DNA of 64,000 bases from Planctomycetota bacterium (GTDB lineage Bacteria > Planctomycetota > JAJSAM01 > JAJVHW01): the NCBI GenBank assembly GCA_024280885.1, contig JAJRPF010000040.1:21434-85433 (forward strand). Reading direction: 5' to 3'. Position 1 is the first letter of the stretch. Every line of letters begins with the position of its first letter. The position numbers and the translations under genes were made by a program. Below are positions 29,301-36,580 of the stretch, one piece after another. Below the pieces are notes generated by a model. The model was not told the DNA's origin and did no database searches. It was given only the letters and a program-made list of their open reading frames with translations.

Positions 29301-29521
29301 AATGCGTGGTTCGTGTCCTCAGCTTCAAGACGCAGCCGTTCACGAACTTCGACATCAAGACGGACTTGAATGGTGAGTTCCGCGCGGAAGGGCTCCGGTT
29401 CGCGGACTACAGGATCGTCGTTCCTGGTGTCGGCTGGTCCGCGGAACTCGTCGAGGCCGGGTCGAGCGATACGCGGATCGTGATCGAACCGTTCCCCGAC
29501 GAGGACGACGAGGACGAATAG
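26393..29521 (+). CDS. ECF sigma factor fused via a transmembrane helix to CnaB-like extracytoplasmic repeats
   Basis: 1042 residues. Residues 10-90 are a sigma-70 region 2 (VLHLARVLSRDPAAADDLAQ, WVRALERP, LRAWLGTIVRNLARNRIR). Residues 110-165 are region 4 with its helix-turn-helix (PLRDVAVRTGVSHDAAKKRL). A single hydrophobic helix follows at about 205-228 (VMGASVLLGTLLVATWGVF), then about 810 residues of carboxypeptidase-regulatory/CnaB-like repeats (SDAHGDARITFHP, TDADGRYEFTALPAER, TDGSGSYAIEGLDPGAYVV). ECF factors with C-terminal extensions are known in planctomycetes. Here the sigma domains would stay in the cytoplasm, tethered to a surface sensor or structure. No anti-sigma gene is adjacent. 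Start 26393 or 26417 (see promoter). Confidence 0.9.
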   Translation: MTDIGPPPMTSTRVLLEHHEWVLHLARVLSRDPAAADDLAQDTWVRALERPPSHDGALRAWLGTIVRNLARNRIRGDGRRRCRERGATGPAAFPDPSFLVARAEAHARVVDVVVALDEPYRTTVLAYYFEGAPLRDVAVRTGVSHDAAKKRLQRAHALLRRALDDEYGDDEHGGDRRAWLAPLLLWDGSTQSGDAPAIAQRPLARIAAVMGASVLLGTLLVATWGVFGPVLFDDEKGATAVETDGSASRDAGADGHAIDRVRTRHSGKTTARDDVTTPRFDTARADPSAWSVRVIDAEGAPLAGVSVKAYVMPRVTAYTDFNALRLLSREIPDADATATSDAHGDARITFHPGKNTLIVARRPGYAQAMISLRGRRRADGGPDVTLELGEPHVLRGRVIDDLGVGRVGLTVHAEGILDDAVVFWPGRRVVTTGSGGAFEFTDLPAGDWGVGIGDEETQRFRIVAVALPDPTPVVIRLPRGCTISGTVTDASSGIPLAGVSMHFGVMGEPGPQAAAMVVTDSRGHYVHRSLFGGRVVRATAARPGYLREQLVTFGVGSAVQADVGGVLTLDASLRRGGTVRGRVMRAGEPVVGAAISATRPSGRWPPSFGAETDADGRYEFTALPAERITFSVRPREPEMVRVWFVPTSGDAAREIVAGADPLELDFEEAHDRVEFVAVEGRVVDAAGAPISAAIVGDASQPPSGDDGRFEIKLARSEKPRRMAVHRDGYTWRFVDVETISGDRVRLGDVVLRRPARLRGRVVDATGAPVGGAFVWIGEYRENVSASIWIGAPYGDHAPLGPYRQISDGDGRFALQSSMPEGRLAVRARAPGYATGESEWFRHPGAPAEPEVEVVLNTPETAAGVVRNERTGETVRGARVLILSAQQMRQSAIGSLRQGLQPARARTDGSGSYAIEGLDPGAYVVGAVADGFLGADVDVTLPHDGPIEIRLEPLFTLGGIVVDVAGRPFAECVVRVLSFKTQPFTNFDIKTDLNGEFRAEGLRFADYRIVVPGVGWSAELVEAGSSDTRIVIEPFPDEDDEDE

Positions 29522-29689
29522 CCTGTCGAGGTGCGAACTACGGTGCCAGGTTGGACTCTTCGGCCTGGGACCGTCACGTCGTGGCATCGTCACTTCGTCG
29601 TGGATCTCGCCTGACCGAGCGGTGTGAGTTCCTGGACCCGACACTCACTGTTCGGCCGACGGAGTCGTTGCCAGATGCGACACTACGCC

Positions 29690-30007
29690 ATGGGCAATCG
29701 AGAGCGCGCCGGACGACGGTGCTCGGTACGAAGACTCGACGCGACGCAACGAAGAGAGGATGCGCGCCGCTGGCTCACGTCGCGTGGCCGGCCGCGGAAG
29801 CCCCTCAGTTCGTATGCGAAGCGCTACGGCATCACGGAGAGCATCGCCCACCTGGAGCTCATCGAGCTCGGGTGGCGTGATGAGGTCGATATCGAGGCCT
29901 ACGAGTCGGCCGGCATCCGCTGGGAGTACAAGTACGACGGGTACCTGGGCGAGCTGTTCGTGGTCCCAGAAGGCACACCCGAGTGGGAACTCCCCCAGTA
30001 CTGGTAG
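29690..30007 (+). CDS. small protein of unknown function
   Basis: 105 residues from ATG 29690 (MGNRERAGRRCSVRR); ATG 29675 adds five residues. The N-terminal third is basic. The rest, RGRPRKPLSSYAKRYGITES and the acidic C-terminus IRWEYKYDGYLGELFVVPEG, is well-ordered in composition and reads as a real domain with a possible helix-turn-helix (SYAKRYGITESIAHLELIEL). It ends PQYW-stop, and the last 18 bases including the stop are tandemly repeated downstream. No ribosome site. Function not recognised. Confidence 0.6.
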   Translation: MGNRERAGRRCSVRRLDATQRREDARRWLTSRGRPRKPLSSYAKRYGITESIAHLELIELGWRDEVDIEAYESAGIRWEYKYDGYLGELFVVPEGTPEWELPQYW

Positions 30008-30050
30008 GCGATGCAGTACTGGTAGGCGATGCGCGACTGGTAGGCGAGGC
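29997..30050 (+). repeat. three tandem 18-bp units spanning a stop codon
   Basis: AGTACTGGTAGGCGATGC at 29997-30014 and 30015-30032, then GCGACTGGTAGGCGAGGC at 30033-30050. Each unit keeps the frame and contains its own TAG, so the gene end 'YW-stop' is repeated. Confidence 0.9.
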
Positions 30051-30098
30051 GTGTGACCGCGACGACGAGTGACGGCAGATTGCCGCGTCGCGCTGGCG

Positions 30099-30632
30099 CT
30101 ACGTTTCGAAAACGGCGTCGAGATTGCGGCGCACGCGGGCCGCATCGAAGCCGATACGGGGACGTGGATCGTTCGTGATCGTATCTTCGACCAGATCACG
30201 CAACGTGTCGGACGCGAGCACGTCGGCGTCGAGTAGAGACCGGATGTCTGCCAGATCGCGCGCGGCTCCGCGGTGGAGCTTCGCCATTGCGATCGAGTAC
30301 GGATCGCATAGGAAGACGTCGACTGTACCAAAGCGACCGACGAACTCGGCGCGCCCCTCTGCACCGCGCGGGACCGGTACGAAATCGGAAGGCTGCGCCT
30401 CTTCCACGTTCACGCGCAAGCGGTCCTTGAGAGCGACGATCGCCCGGATCCAAGCGTGATGGTCAGCGTCGTCCACGCTGAACGAGATGTCGACGTCGCG
30501 TGTTGTGTCGCGCAATCCTCGCCAGACGAGAGTCTCACCACCGCAGAGGTAGAGACGGGCGGGACGGCGGTAGGCCAGACCGAGTTCCTTGAGGAAATGA
30601 ACGAGACGCGTGCGATCGATGTCCTCACGCAT
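30099..30632 (-). CDS. nucleotidyltransferase, DUF6036/AbiEii-like
   Basis: 177 residues, ATG 30632, overlapping the preceding gene by 8 bases. The nucleotidyltransferase signature is present: LCGGETLVWRGL followed by RDVDISFSV (GG and DxD-type metal residues). A third acidic position is in TVDVFLCDP, and the helical tail includes AKLHRGAARDLADIRSLL, typical of the AbiEii/DUF6036/MNT superfamily. Such proteins are often the toxin, or the modifying antitoxin, of two-gene systems. The upstream overlapping gene is the natural partner. The reaction (nucleotidyl transfer to tRNA or protein) is inferred from the superfamily. Confidence 0.8.
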   Translation of the reverse strand: MREDIDRTRLVHFLKELGLAYRRPARLYLCGGETLVWRGLRDTTRDVDISFSVDDADHHAWIRAIVALKDRLRVNVEEAQPSDFVPVPRGAEGRAEFVGRFGTVDVFLCDPYSIAMAKLHRGAARDLADIRSLLDADVLASDTLRDLVEDTITNDPRPRIGFDAARVRRNLDAVFET

Positions 30633-31149
30633 GCGCGATCGCCGGTCGTTCGAGCTCGGTCTGGCGGAGCCACGTGTGGAATGAGTCGATGAGATCGATC
30701 ACGACGTTGCCTTCGGGACGCTCCGCGTGGAGTTCGCGCGCGATCGCCGGGCAGCGCTCCCCGAAGTCGTCTTCGGGATCAGGAAGCTGCTGCGGTTCGA
30801 CCGCCAGAGCCGGCAGGCGATGGGGACTGCCGAAGAGATGAACGACGTCCGGCTCCCACTGGATGGCGAACGCACGGGCGAGGCGCCACGCGAGACCAAG
30901 TGACGCGCGCTCGACTCCTGCGACCTGCTCCGCAACTCGGCGAACGGCCTCTGGGGCGACCTGATCATGGAGAACGAAGAGGCAGGGCAGAGACGAGAAA
31001 AGGCGCGGGTCGCCGGCAGTGATCAGCCGCGTGATCAGGTCTTCGAGTTCGGCGGTCGACGGCGTCCGTACACTCGCAGCGGGCGCGAACAGACCGACGC
31101 CCAACTCGGCCAGTATCAGCGACAGGCTTCGGTCCGGGGTCTCAACCAT
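30625..31149 (-). CDS. partner protein of the nucleotidyltransferase, unknown family
   Basis: 174 residues from ATG 31149. Its stop lies inside the start of the nucleotidyltransferase gene (8-base overlap), so the two are translationally coupled. It is mostly helical, with an N-terminal region (SLSLILAELGVGLFAP, TAELEDLITRLI) and a C-terminal helix (VIDLIDSFHTWLRQTELERP). No motif recognised. By position it would be the antitoxin or regulatory half of a toxin-antitoxin-like pair, but this is inference from organisation only. Confidence 0.65.
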   Translation of the reverse strand: MVETPDRSLSLILAELGVGLFAPAASVRTPSTAELEDLITRLITAGDPRLFSSLPCLFVLHDQVAPEAVRRVAEQVAGVERASLGLAWRLARAFAIQWEPDVVHLFGSPHRLPALAVEPQQLPDPEDDFGERCPAIARELHAERPEGNVVIDLIDSFHTWLRQTELERPAIAHA

Positions 31150-31295
31150 CGCCCCATGATGCCCGATCTCGCGACCGAGTGCGGAACTGTGTCGAGCGGT
31201 CGCTGCTTCGTTCGGTTTGAGCGAAGAGCGAACGACTCCGCCTAGTCACCCGACGTGCCACGCAATCGCGGCTGCCGCCGAGTGAACGCAATGCG

Positions 31296-31410
31296 AAATG
31301 CGGCGCCAGGCTCGCGCTCAACGCGCCGCGGCGATCGGACTCGCTCCCACGCAGCGCATACGCGTATCACGCTCCGTCGTGTCCCCGGAGAACCAGGTAA
31401 CGTCGACGCG
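31296..31410. repeat. GTGCCAGGCTC element (family B), second copy with coding-like tail
   Basis: Begins GGCGCCAGGCTCGCGCTC and continues GCGATCGGACTCGCTCCCAC ... TCGTGTCCCCGGAGAACCAGG, aligned over about 90 bases with 26209-26299 (one 12-base gap). The minus-strand reading shares LVLRGHDG and YAYALRG with the first copy but has an in-frame stop between them. Confidence 0.6.
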
Positions 31411-32323
31411 TGGACCCGACCGACTGCGAGCTCAGTTCCCGGCATAGTGCTCCGGTCGAGAAGATGCGCCTGGCGCCGTCATCTGGACACCGGTCTCCTG
31501 GGATCAGCATCAGGGTTCCGCGACCGCAATCGGCGCCAGGGGACGAAGGCGCAGGCGATCGCGAAGGCGAGGAGCCAGTGCACGACGCTGCTCTCGATCG
31601 CTGCGAGCCACCAGGCGCGGCGAGCGGTGAGCGGTGAGCGGTGAGCGCATCGATCTCGTCGAGAACCGATGAGCGTGCAGAGTCAGCAGGACGTCGATTT
31701 CGTAGTGGCACCACCGTAAGTGCGCGGAGAACCTCCGCTCGAGCGTCCGGGCCGATCGTGATCGGTTCGTCCGGCTGAAGGCCGAGATGCTCCCGATCCG
31801 TCCACTGAGCCGCGCCGTCGTCGAAGAGGATGGTCAATCCGCCCCGGTGGTGTCGCACCACGCCGTCCGCGTCCGGTGCGTCGCACGCGATCGCCTGTGG
31901 CTCTTCGCTGTCCGGGTCGAGTGGGAACTCCGTGAATTCGCGGACGGCGTACGAGCAGAGGCGGCGAACAACCGCCGCGTCGGAGTAGTCGACGTCATCC
32001 CAGAACCGGGCGTCGTCGTCCGTCTGCGGCGCGAATACCGACTCGTCCCCGGGACAGAGCATGACGGACTCCCGCGTCCTCTGAACGTACTCCCGTTTTC
32101 GGTACTCCAGCCAGAGCGCCGTTCCGTCGTAAGGCGGCGGCCCGGGCTTCTCCATCAACAGCGACGAATAGATCCCGCCCAAGTGCCGAAGGTTATTCGC
32201 GCACGCTATCTGGAGGTGCCCGTTTGGGTTACCACGCCTGCGCGACGCGAGTGCGGAGTGAACACCGGCGAGCACGCAGGCCACGATCACCATGGTCAGC
32301 ACGGCCAGAACCGAACGTCTCAT
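31367..32323 (-). CDS. H-X9-DG (DUF1559-like) pseudopilin-type protein, frameshifted near the C-terminus
   Basis: ATG 32323. An N-terminal membrane helix (VLAVLTMVIVACVLAGVHSA) is followed by ACANNLRHLGGIYSSL, a hallmark of planctomycete DUF1559 proteins. Later comes the H-X9-DG motif itself, HRGGLTILFDDG (H then DG). The family is abundant in planctomycetes and linked to pseudopilin-type secretion or surface assembly. The frame as read ends at 31367 in low-quality sequence. Past a heptamer repeat (31622-31648) the other minus frame gives a credible membrane-helix tail, VVHWLLAFAIACAFVPWRR, ending at TGA 31479-31481. The gene is thus probably frameshifted by repeat expansion; the restored product would span 31479-32323. 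Confidence 0.8.
   Translation of the reverse strand: MRRSVLAVLTMVIVACVLAGVHSALASRRRGNPNGHLQIACANNLRHLGGIYSSLLMEKPGPPPYDGTALWLEYRKREYVQRTRESVMLCPGDESVFAPQTDDDARFWDDVDYSDAAVVRRLCSYAVREFTEFPLDPDSEEPQAIACDAPDADGVVRHHRGGLTILFDDGAAQWTDREHLGLQPDEPITIGPDARAEVLRALTVVPLRNRRPADSARSSVLDEIDALTAHRSPLAAPGGSQRSRAASCTGSSPSRSPAPSSPGADCGRGTLMLIPGDRCPDDGARRIFSTGALCRELSSQSVGSTRRRYLVLRGHDGA
31622..31648. repeat. heptamer tandem repeat (GAGCGGT)3 plus partial copy, within the H-X9-DG gene
   Basis: Three exact GAGCGGT units (31622-31642) followed by GAGCGC. Since 7 is not a multiple of 3, each gain or loss shifts the frame. Removing two units, or adding one, joins the upstream frame to the membrane-helix tail. Confidence 0.9.
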
Positions 32324-32472
32324 CCTCTCCGTCCCCCCCTCGCCCGTCGCACGCGGCGGTGAGCGGCGCCTGGATCACGAAGACGTGTCCTCGCTGCCAG
32401 CGCGTCGCGCCACGCGACGCAGCCACACCCTACTGCCCCGCCATCTGGACGTCGACCGCGGTCGAAATGCGG

Positions 32473-32524
32473 TGCCAGGCTCGTGTTATTCGTTCAAGCG
32501 CTACGCCGAGTTCCTGGAGTGCGC
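32473..32524. repeat. short GTGCCAGGCTC element (family B)
   Basis: GGTGCCAGGCTCGTGTTATT ... GCTACGCCGAGTTCCTGG aligns with 26142-26190 over its whole length. It lies in the 269-base gap 32324-32592, which holds nothing else recognisable apart from the start region of the following gene. Confidence 0.55.
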
Positions 32525-32592
32525 GAACGGCTACCGGCAGGTGGTGGTAGGCTCACGGAGACGCCGGGATCACCTCCGGCACGCGTACCGCG

Positions 32593-34338
32593 ATGATCTC
32601 GACACCCCGTCTCCTCTGCCTCTTGTTTGCCGCCGTCTCCCTGGCGTCGACGACGCCTGTCCGCGCCGGCGCGAAGACGACTGAGCTCCCCCCGCCGCTC
32701 CCCGCACACCAGGTCATCGTGCGCGGCCGTGGGACACTCGCCCGATCGCTCATCAGCGCGTGCGCGCCGGCGTGGACCGGCTCCTCGCGAGTACGCCGCG
32801 TCATACTGATCGTCGACCCGGTCCAGCCGCTCGCGGACGTGACCGAGGACTTCATCTCTGCGCTCGTTGCGCTCGACGAACGCTCGCCAACTGAACTGCG
32901 GTGGAGCCTGGCCACGCTGGGACGCGGACCCGAGAGGTCGACCCCCACCGCGTCGGCCCTCAGTCCCGCTCTTGGCAGCGCTCTTCAGCCGCGCAACCTG
33001 ATCGCCGACACGCTCACATCTCTGCGTCTCACCGCGGCCAAGTGTCCCGCGAACAGCTTGCTGGTCTACGTCGCAGCGCTCAACTTCGAGGACGAGCGGG
33101 ACGTCGAGGGGCTTGCAATGGCACTGCACTCGCGCGGCCAGACCCTCTCTGTCGTGGGACCGGAGGCGGGCTTTCAGCGTGCGTGGAACGACGGCATCAA
33201 TCCACCGTACAGCGGACGCAAAGAGGCCGACGGCAGCACGACCATCTACGACCCCAACGTCGGTCGATCGCCGCTTGCGGCCGACGATCCAGACGGCACC
33301 CGCGCCCCATGGCATGGTCCAGAGACGGCGCTCCCGATGCTGCCGGCGCGTTTCGGGGGCCACTTCGATGGCAGGCTGTTCACGTTCCGCGACGAGGTCG
33401 ACCCGGACACGGGCGAGCCGGTTCGTCGTCCGTATGAGCATGCGTATCCCTCGGGCTGGGGACCGTGGTCGTTGATGCGCCTGGCCGCGGTGACTGGCGG
33501 TCGCTACGTCACGTGGTCCACGCAGCCCACCGGCACGACGGTTCGGTATGACGGGGCGCGGCTCGATCTCTTCGCTCCCGATCTTCGCGCTCGCGCCGAC
33601 GTCCTCGACGCGGCCGCCAAGCGCCCGCTGCGCGCGGCGGTCGTTCGCGTCTGGGGCGCGATGACCGACGCGTCGGACGTCGTGTTCGGGTCGACGCCGC
33701 CGGTGCGCACGGACCTTGAGTCACCGCTACGCATGTGCGAGCCGAGCTCCCGACTCGGACCTCCGCGGGTGTTCTACGAGCGCGAGGACCATCAAGACTT
33801 CCTCGCGCAGTGCCCGCGTCTGATGCGACTGCTCGACACCGCGATCCGGAAGATCAGCGCCGCAATTGCGCGGTCCGAGCGTCCCCGCGACGACGATGCT
33901 CGCCGCGACCTGGCCGACGCACGCCTCGAGCGCCATGTGCTCTTGTGCGAGCGCTTCGCATGGGGAGAGGCGTACGCGCGCGGTCGGCGCCTCATGTCAC
34001 GTGCGTGGCGCGACGACGGTCGCGTACCTGCCCTGGACTGGGTGACGTACGCGCACTCCCGTGACGACGGGACGCGCATGCTGGATGAGGACGTCGACAT
34101 CGTGGACGCCGAACGCGCAGCCGAGGTACTCGCCGACCGCAATTTCCTACTCGACACGTACGCGGGGACGCCGTGGGGTGCGCTGATTGCCCGCAATCGG
34201 ATCCGGACGTACCGACTGATTCGCGTGCCGCTCGCAACCGGCAGCCCACCGCATCGAAACGGCCTCGCCGACTCGACCCCGAGACCGCCAGACGTCACGC
34301 CGAGCGGGGGCACGAGCGGGCCGGCGACGGGCGACTGA
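32593..34338 (+). CDS. secreted protein of unknown function
   Basis: 581 residues from ATG 32593 (MISTPRLLCLLFAAVSLAST). A cleavable signal peptide ends near PVRAGA. The region VRRVILIVDPVQPLADVTED to VYVAALNFED has the alternating strand-helix pattern of a Rossmann or vWA-like fold, but the MIDAS DxSxS is absent (DPVQP in its place). The C-terminal half is helical and basic/acidic, rich in Arg and Asp, and ends in a Pro/Gly tail. It may be a planctomycete-type vWA-related protein that lost metal binding. No neighbour gives further context. Confidence 0.75.
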   Translation: MISTPRLLCLLFAAVSLASTTPVRAGAKTTELPPPLPAHQVIVRGRGTLARSLISACAPAWTGSSRVRRVILIVDPVQPLADVTEDFISALVALDERSPTELRWSLATLGRGPERSTPTASALSPALGSALQPRNLIADTLTSLRLTAAKCPANSLLVYVAALNFEDERDVEGLAMALHSRGQTLSVVGPEAGFQRAWNDGINPPYSGRKEADGSTTIYDPNVGRSPLAADDPDGTRAPWHGPETALPMLPARFGGHFDGRLFTFRDEVDPDTGEPVRRPYEHAYPSGWGPWSLMRLAAVTGGRYVTWSTQPTGTTVRYDGARLDLFAPDLRARADVLDAAAKRPLRAAVVRVWGAMTDASDVVFGSTPPVRTDLESPLRMCEPSSRLGPPRVFYEREDHQDFLAQCPRLMRLLDTAIRKISAAIARSERPRDDDARRDLADARLERHVLLCERFAWGEAYARGRRLMSRAWRDDGRVPALDWVTYAHSRDDGTRMLDEDVDIVDAERAAEVLADRNFLLDTYAGTPWGALIARNRIRTYRLIRVPLATGSPPHRNGLADSTPRPPDVTPSGGTSGPATGD

Positions 34339-34468
34339 AGCGCACGCTCTCGGAGTACGGGGTACCTGCGGTACCTGGGCACGGTCATCTCGCACCGTCA
34401 TTTGGATCGCCCCCTCCGCGAGGGCCGCGCTGGAGCCCGAGCGTGTAGGTTGGGAAGGGAGACCGGCG

Positions 34469-35650
34469 ATGACCCGAGACCTGAACCAGCCCATAGCTCA
34501 GACCATCGCACAGAGTCGTGCCGACGCCCTCTACCCGGGGTTCCGCATGCATCGGCACGTCTGGATCAGCGGTGTTGCGGCGTGTTTCGGCCTGATCATG
34601 CTCGCTGCGCTGACGTGGTTTTCCCTACGCGAGCGCTGGATCGTGGGCGACGACCTCGGGATGCAGTTGACCGTTGCAGCGATCATGCTCGTCGCCACGA
34701 GTGTGACACTCATGTTCGGGCACCGCGCCGCCGCCGATGCCCTCGCGGTCATGCGCTGCCGCGACGGCGCAACCGTGGTGCAACTGCGCGTCGTGTCGCG
34801 TGTCGAGCGCGGCGGAGTGGACGAATTCGTGCTCCAGTCGAAGACCGGCGACACACTGCTTTGGAGCCGTCCGGTCTCGGGGCCGCTGTGGGCGGACGCA
34901 GCACACATCGTCGCACTCGCGCCCATCTCCGGCGGCGCCCCTGTCCCGCTCGGGACCGACGGCTTTCCGTTCGCGCTAACCCCGGCCGGCCGATCAAGAG
35001 TCACTTCGACGGCTGGCGCGCCCGTGATCGACGGGACGAATACCGATGCGCCCCATCTGCCTCTGACGCTTCTGCCCACCACGATCGGGACGCGCATCCA
35101 ACGGCTTCGACTCGCGTGGTTCGTGATGCTCGGCGCGGCGTCGCTCGCGGCGACACAGTTGCCCACTGAGGAACGCGTCGTCCCGCTTGTCGGATTCGCG
35201 CTCTTCGGGGTCCTCTCTGTGATGAGCGTGCCACAGTGGCTTCGCCTTCGCGCGATCGTCAGCGCGCTACACGTGACCGACAACGGCGTGACGCTCTCGT
35301 CACCCGTTGGTCGACGACGCATCGCGTGGGCCGATATCGCCGAGGTCGTCGTGGACACGTTCGACCCGGTCGCGTTCTCGTTCGGCAACGGGATGGCAGA
35401 TCGTCTGATCCGCCGCGTACTTGCGCACACCGTCAAGTCTGATCGTCTCGACGACTATCCGAACGACGCGCTCTCGACTCAACTGCGTCGTGCGAAGATC
35501 TCGGGCGAGGCCGACATCATCTTGCGAACGGCCGACGGGCGCCGGTTGCTCCGGCTCCAGACCTCGCACGGCTGGGACGCGGCGTACGTCGTCGGCGCGG
35601 CCGCAGCGACGCGAGGCATTGGCGTGGTCGTCGTGCAGCGAGTGGGGTGA
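34469..35650 (+). CDS. membrane protein of unknown function
   Basis: 393 residues from ATG 34469, with a good ribosome site (GGAAGGGAG, 7 bases upstream). Helices: about 33-53 (ISGVAACFGLIMLAALTWF), 68-88 (LTVAAIMLVATSVTLMF), 211-231 and 237-255. Between the pairs lies a soluble beta-rich segment (about 95-195). The C-terminal part (260-393), with ITWADIAEVVVDTF-like strand-turn patterns (IAWADIAEVVVDTFDP), resembles a PH-like/DUF304-style domain. No catalytic residues were recognised. It is encoded convergently with the next gene. Confidence 0.7.
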   Translation: MTRDLNQPIAQTIAQSRADALYPGFRMHRHVWISGVAACFGLIMLAALTWFSLRERWIVGDDLGMQLTVAAIMLVATSVTLMFGHRAAADALAVMRCRDGATVVQLRVVSRVERGGVDEFVLQSKTGDTLLWSRPVSGPLWADAAHIVALAPISGGAPVPLGTDGFPFALTPAGRSRVTSTAGAPVIDGTNTDAPHLPLTLLPTTIGTRIQRLRLAWFVMLGAASLAATQLPTEERVVPLVGFALFGVLSVMSVPQWLRLRAIVSALHVTDNGVTLSSPVGRRRIAWADIAEVVVDTFDPVAFSFGNGMADRLIRRVLAHTVKSDRLDDYPNDALSTQLRRAKISGEADIILRTADGRRLLRLQTSHGWDAAYVVGAAAATRGIGVVVVQRVG

Positions 35651-36340
35651 TCAGACGGCGGCGCGTCGCGAACGAACGCCGCGGCGCGGAACGCGGGACG
35701 CACGCGGCCGCGTGAAGGCGACGGAGAGTGCGCCGACTAGCAGGCCCACGCCGGCCCAGAGAAGCGGCCGCTGCGGCGCGGGGCGATGCCCGTGGTCCAG
35801 GAGAGTGAACGTCTCGGCCAATCCCATTCCCTTCCAGGAGATCACGTCGAGCGCATTCGACGACGCGCCGACGGGGAAGCGCAGCATGCCGTCAAAGGCC
35901 TCTTCGCCGACGGGACTCCCGCCCCCCGACAGCACGTGCGCAACCGTGCTCTGTAGCAGTATCCGGCGATGCATCGGAGCAGAGCGGGTCGCCAGCAGGA
36001 CGTCGGCCGGTATCTCTTCCCCCGCCGCACGCCGACGCATCTCGTCCGGCGTTCGCAGCGGCACGAACGCCCACTTCACACCAAACGTGGGCTGCTCCGC
36101 GGGTTCGAACACTGCGCCGAAGTCAGGTACGGCCGTGACACGCAGCCAGAGCGACTCAGGAGGATCTGCGCGAAGCTCCGCCAACCCCACCGCGATCGGC
36201 TCTGCACCTGCGGTGTCGCCGTGCCACTGAACGAACGCGAAGAAGCACCCAACGAACGCAGCGGAGAACCCGATCGCGAGCAGGTCCTTCTGCACATGCG
36301 TCCGGGACGTGCGGGCCATCGGCTTCTCACTCGGGGGCAT
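35651..36340 (-). CDS. two-helix membrane protein of unknown function
   Basis: 229 residues from ATG 36340 (MPPSEKPMARTSRTHVQ); ATG 36319 is an alternative. One helix near the N-terminus (LAIGFSAAFVGCFFAFVQW), a soluble stretch of about 130 residues with conserved-looking strands (LWLRVTAVPDFGAVFEPAEQ, KWAFVPLRT), and a C-terminal helix (LLWAGVGLLVGALSVAFTR) followed by a basic tail. The strand-rich middle between two helices suggests a periplasmic domain. Function not recognised. Its stop lies only a few bases from that of the convergent neighbour (35648-35653). Confidence 0.68.
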   Translation of the reverse strand: MPPSEKPMARTSRTHVQKDLLAIGFSAAFVGCFFAFVQWHGDTAGAEPIAVGLAELRADPPESLWLRVTAVPDFGAVFEPAEQPTFGVKWAFVPLRTPDEMRRRAAGEEIPADVLLATRSAPMHRRILLQSTVAHVLSGGGSPVGEEAFDGMLRFPVGASSNALDVISWKGMGLAETFTLLDHGHRPAPQRPLLWAGVGLLVGALSVAFTRPRASRVPRRGVRSRRAAV

Positions 36341-36580
36341 CGCCCACGATCGTAGCGGGAGCGGCACGATTCAGCATGACGGTGCCCAGATTACGGCGCC
36401 CGGCCTGGCCTGGGGCACGTTTGCTCGTCATCTCGAGTGCGCCCCGCAGTCCCGTTCGAGCGGCGGACCGCACGCGTCGGCGTCGCGGAACCGGTCGGAC
36501 CGCATTTCCAGCGTGCGATCCAAGTCCGGCGTCCGGGGTCGCTCTGTCGCGCCTTGTCACTTTGTGGTAATCTGAACGGC

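Noticed and set aside
27977..29644. 555-codon minus-strand frame
   Set aside because: Lies opposite the sigma-factor fusion; composition is Arg/His/Asp-rich and shows no fold-like pattern.
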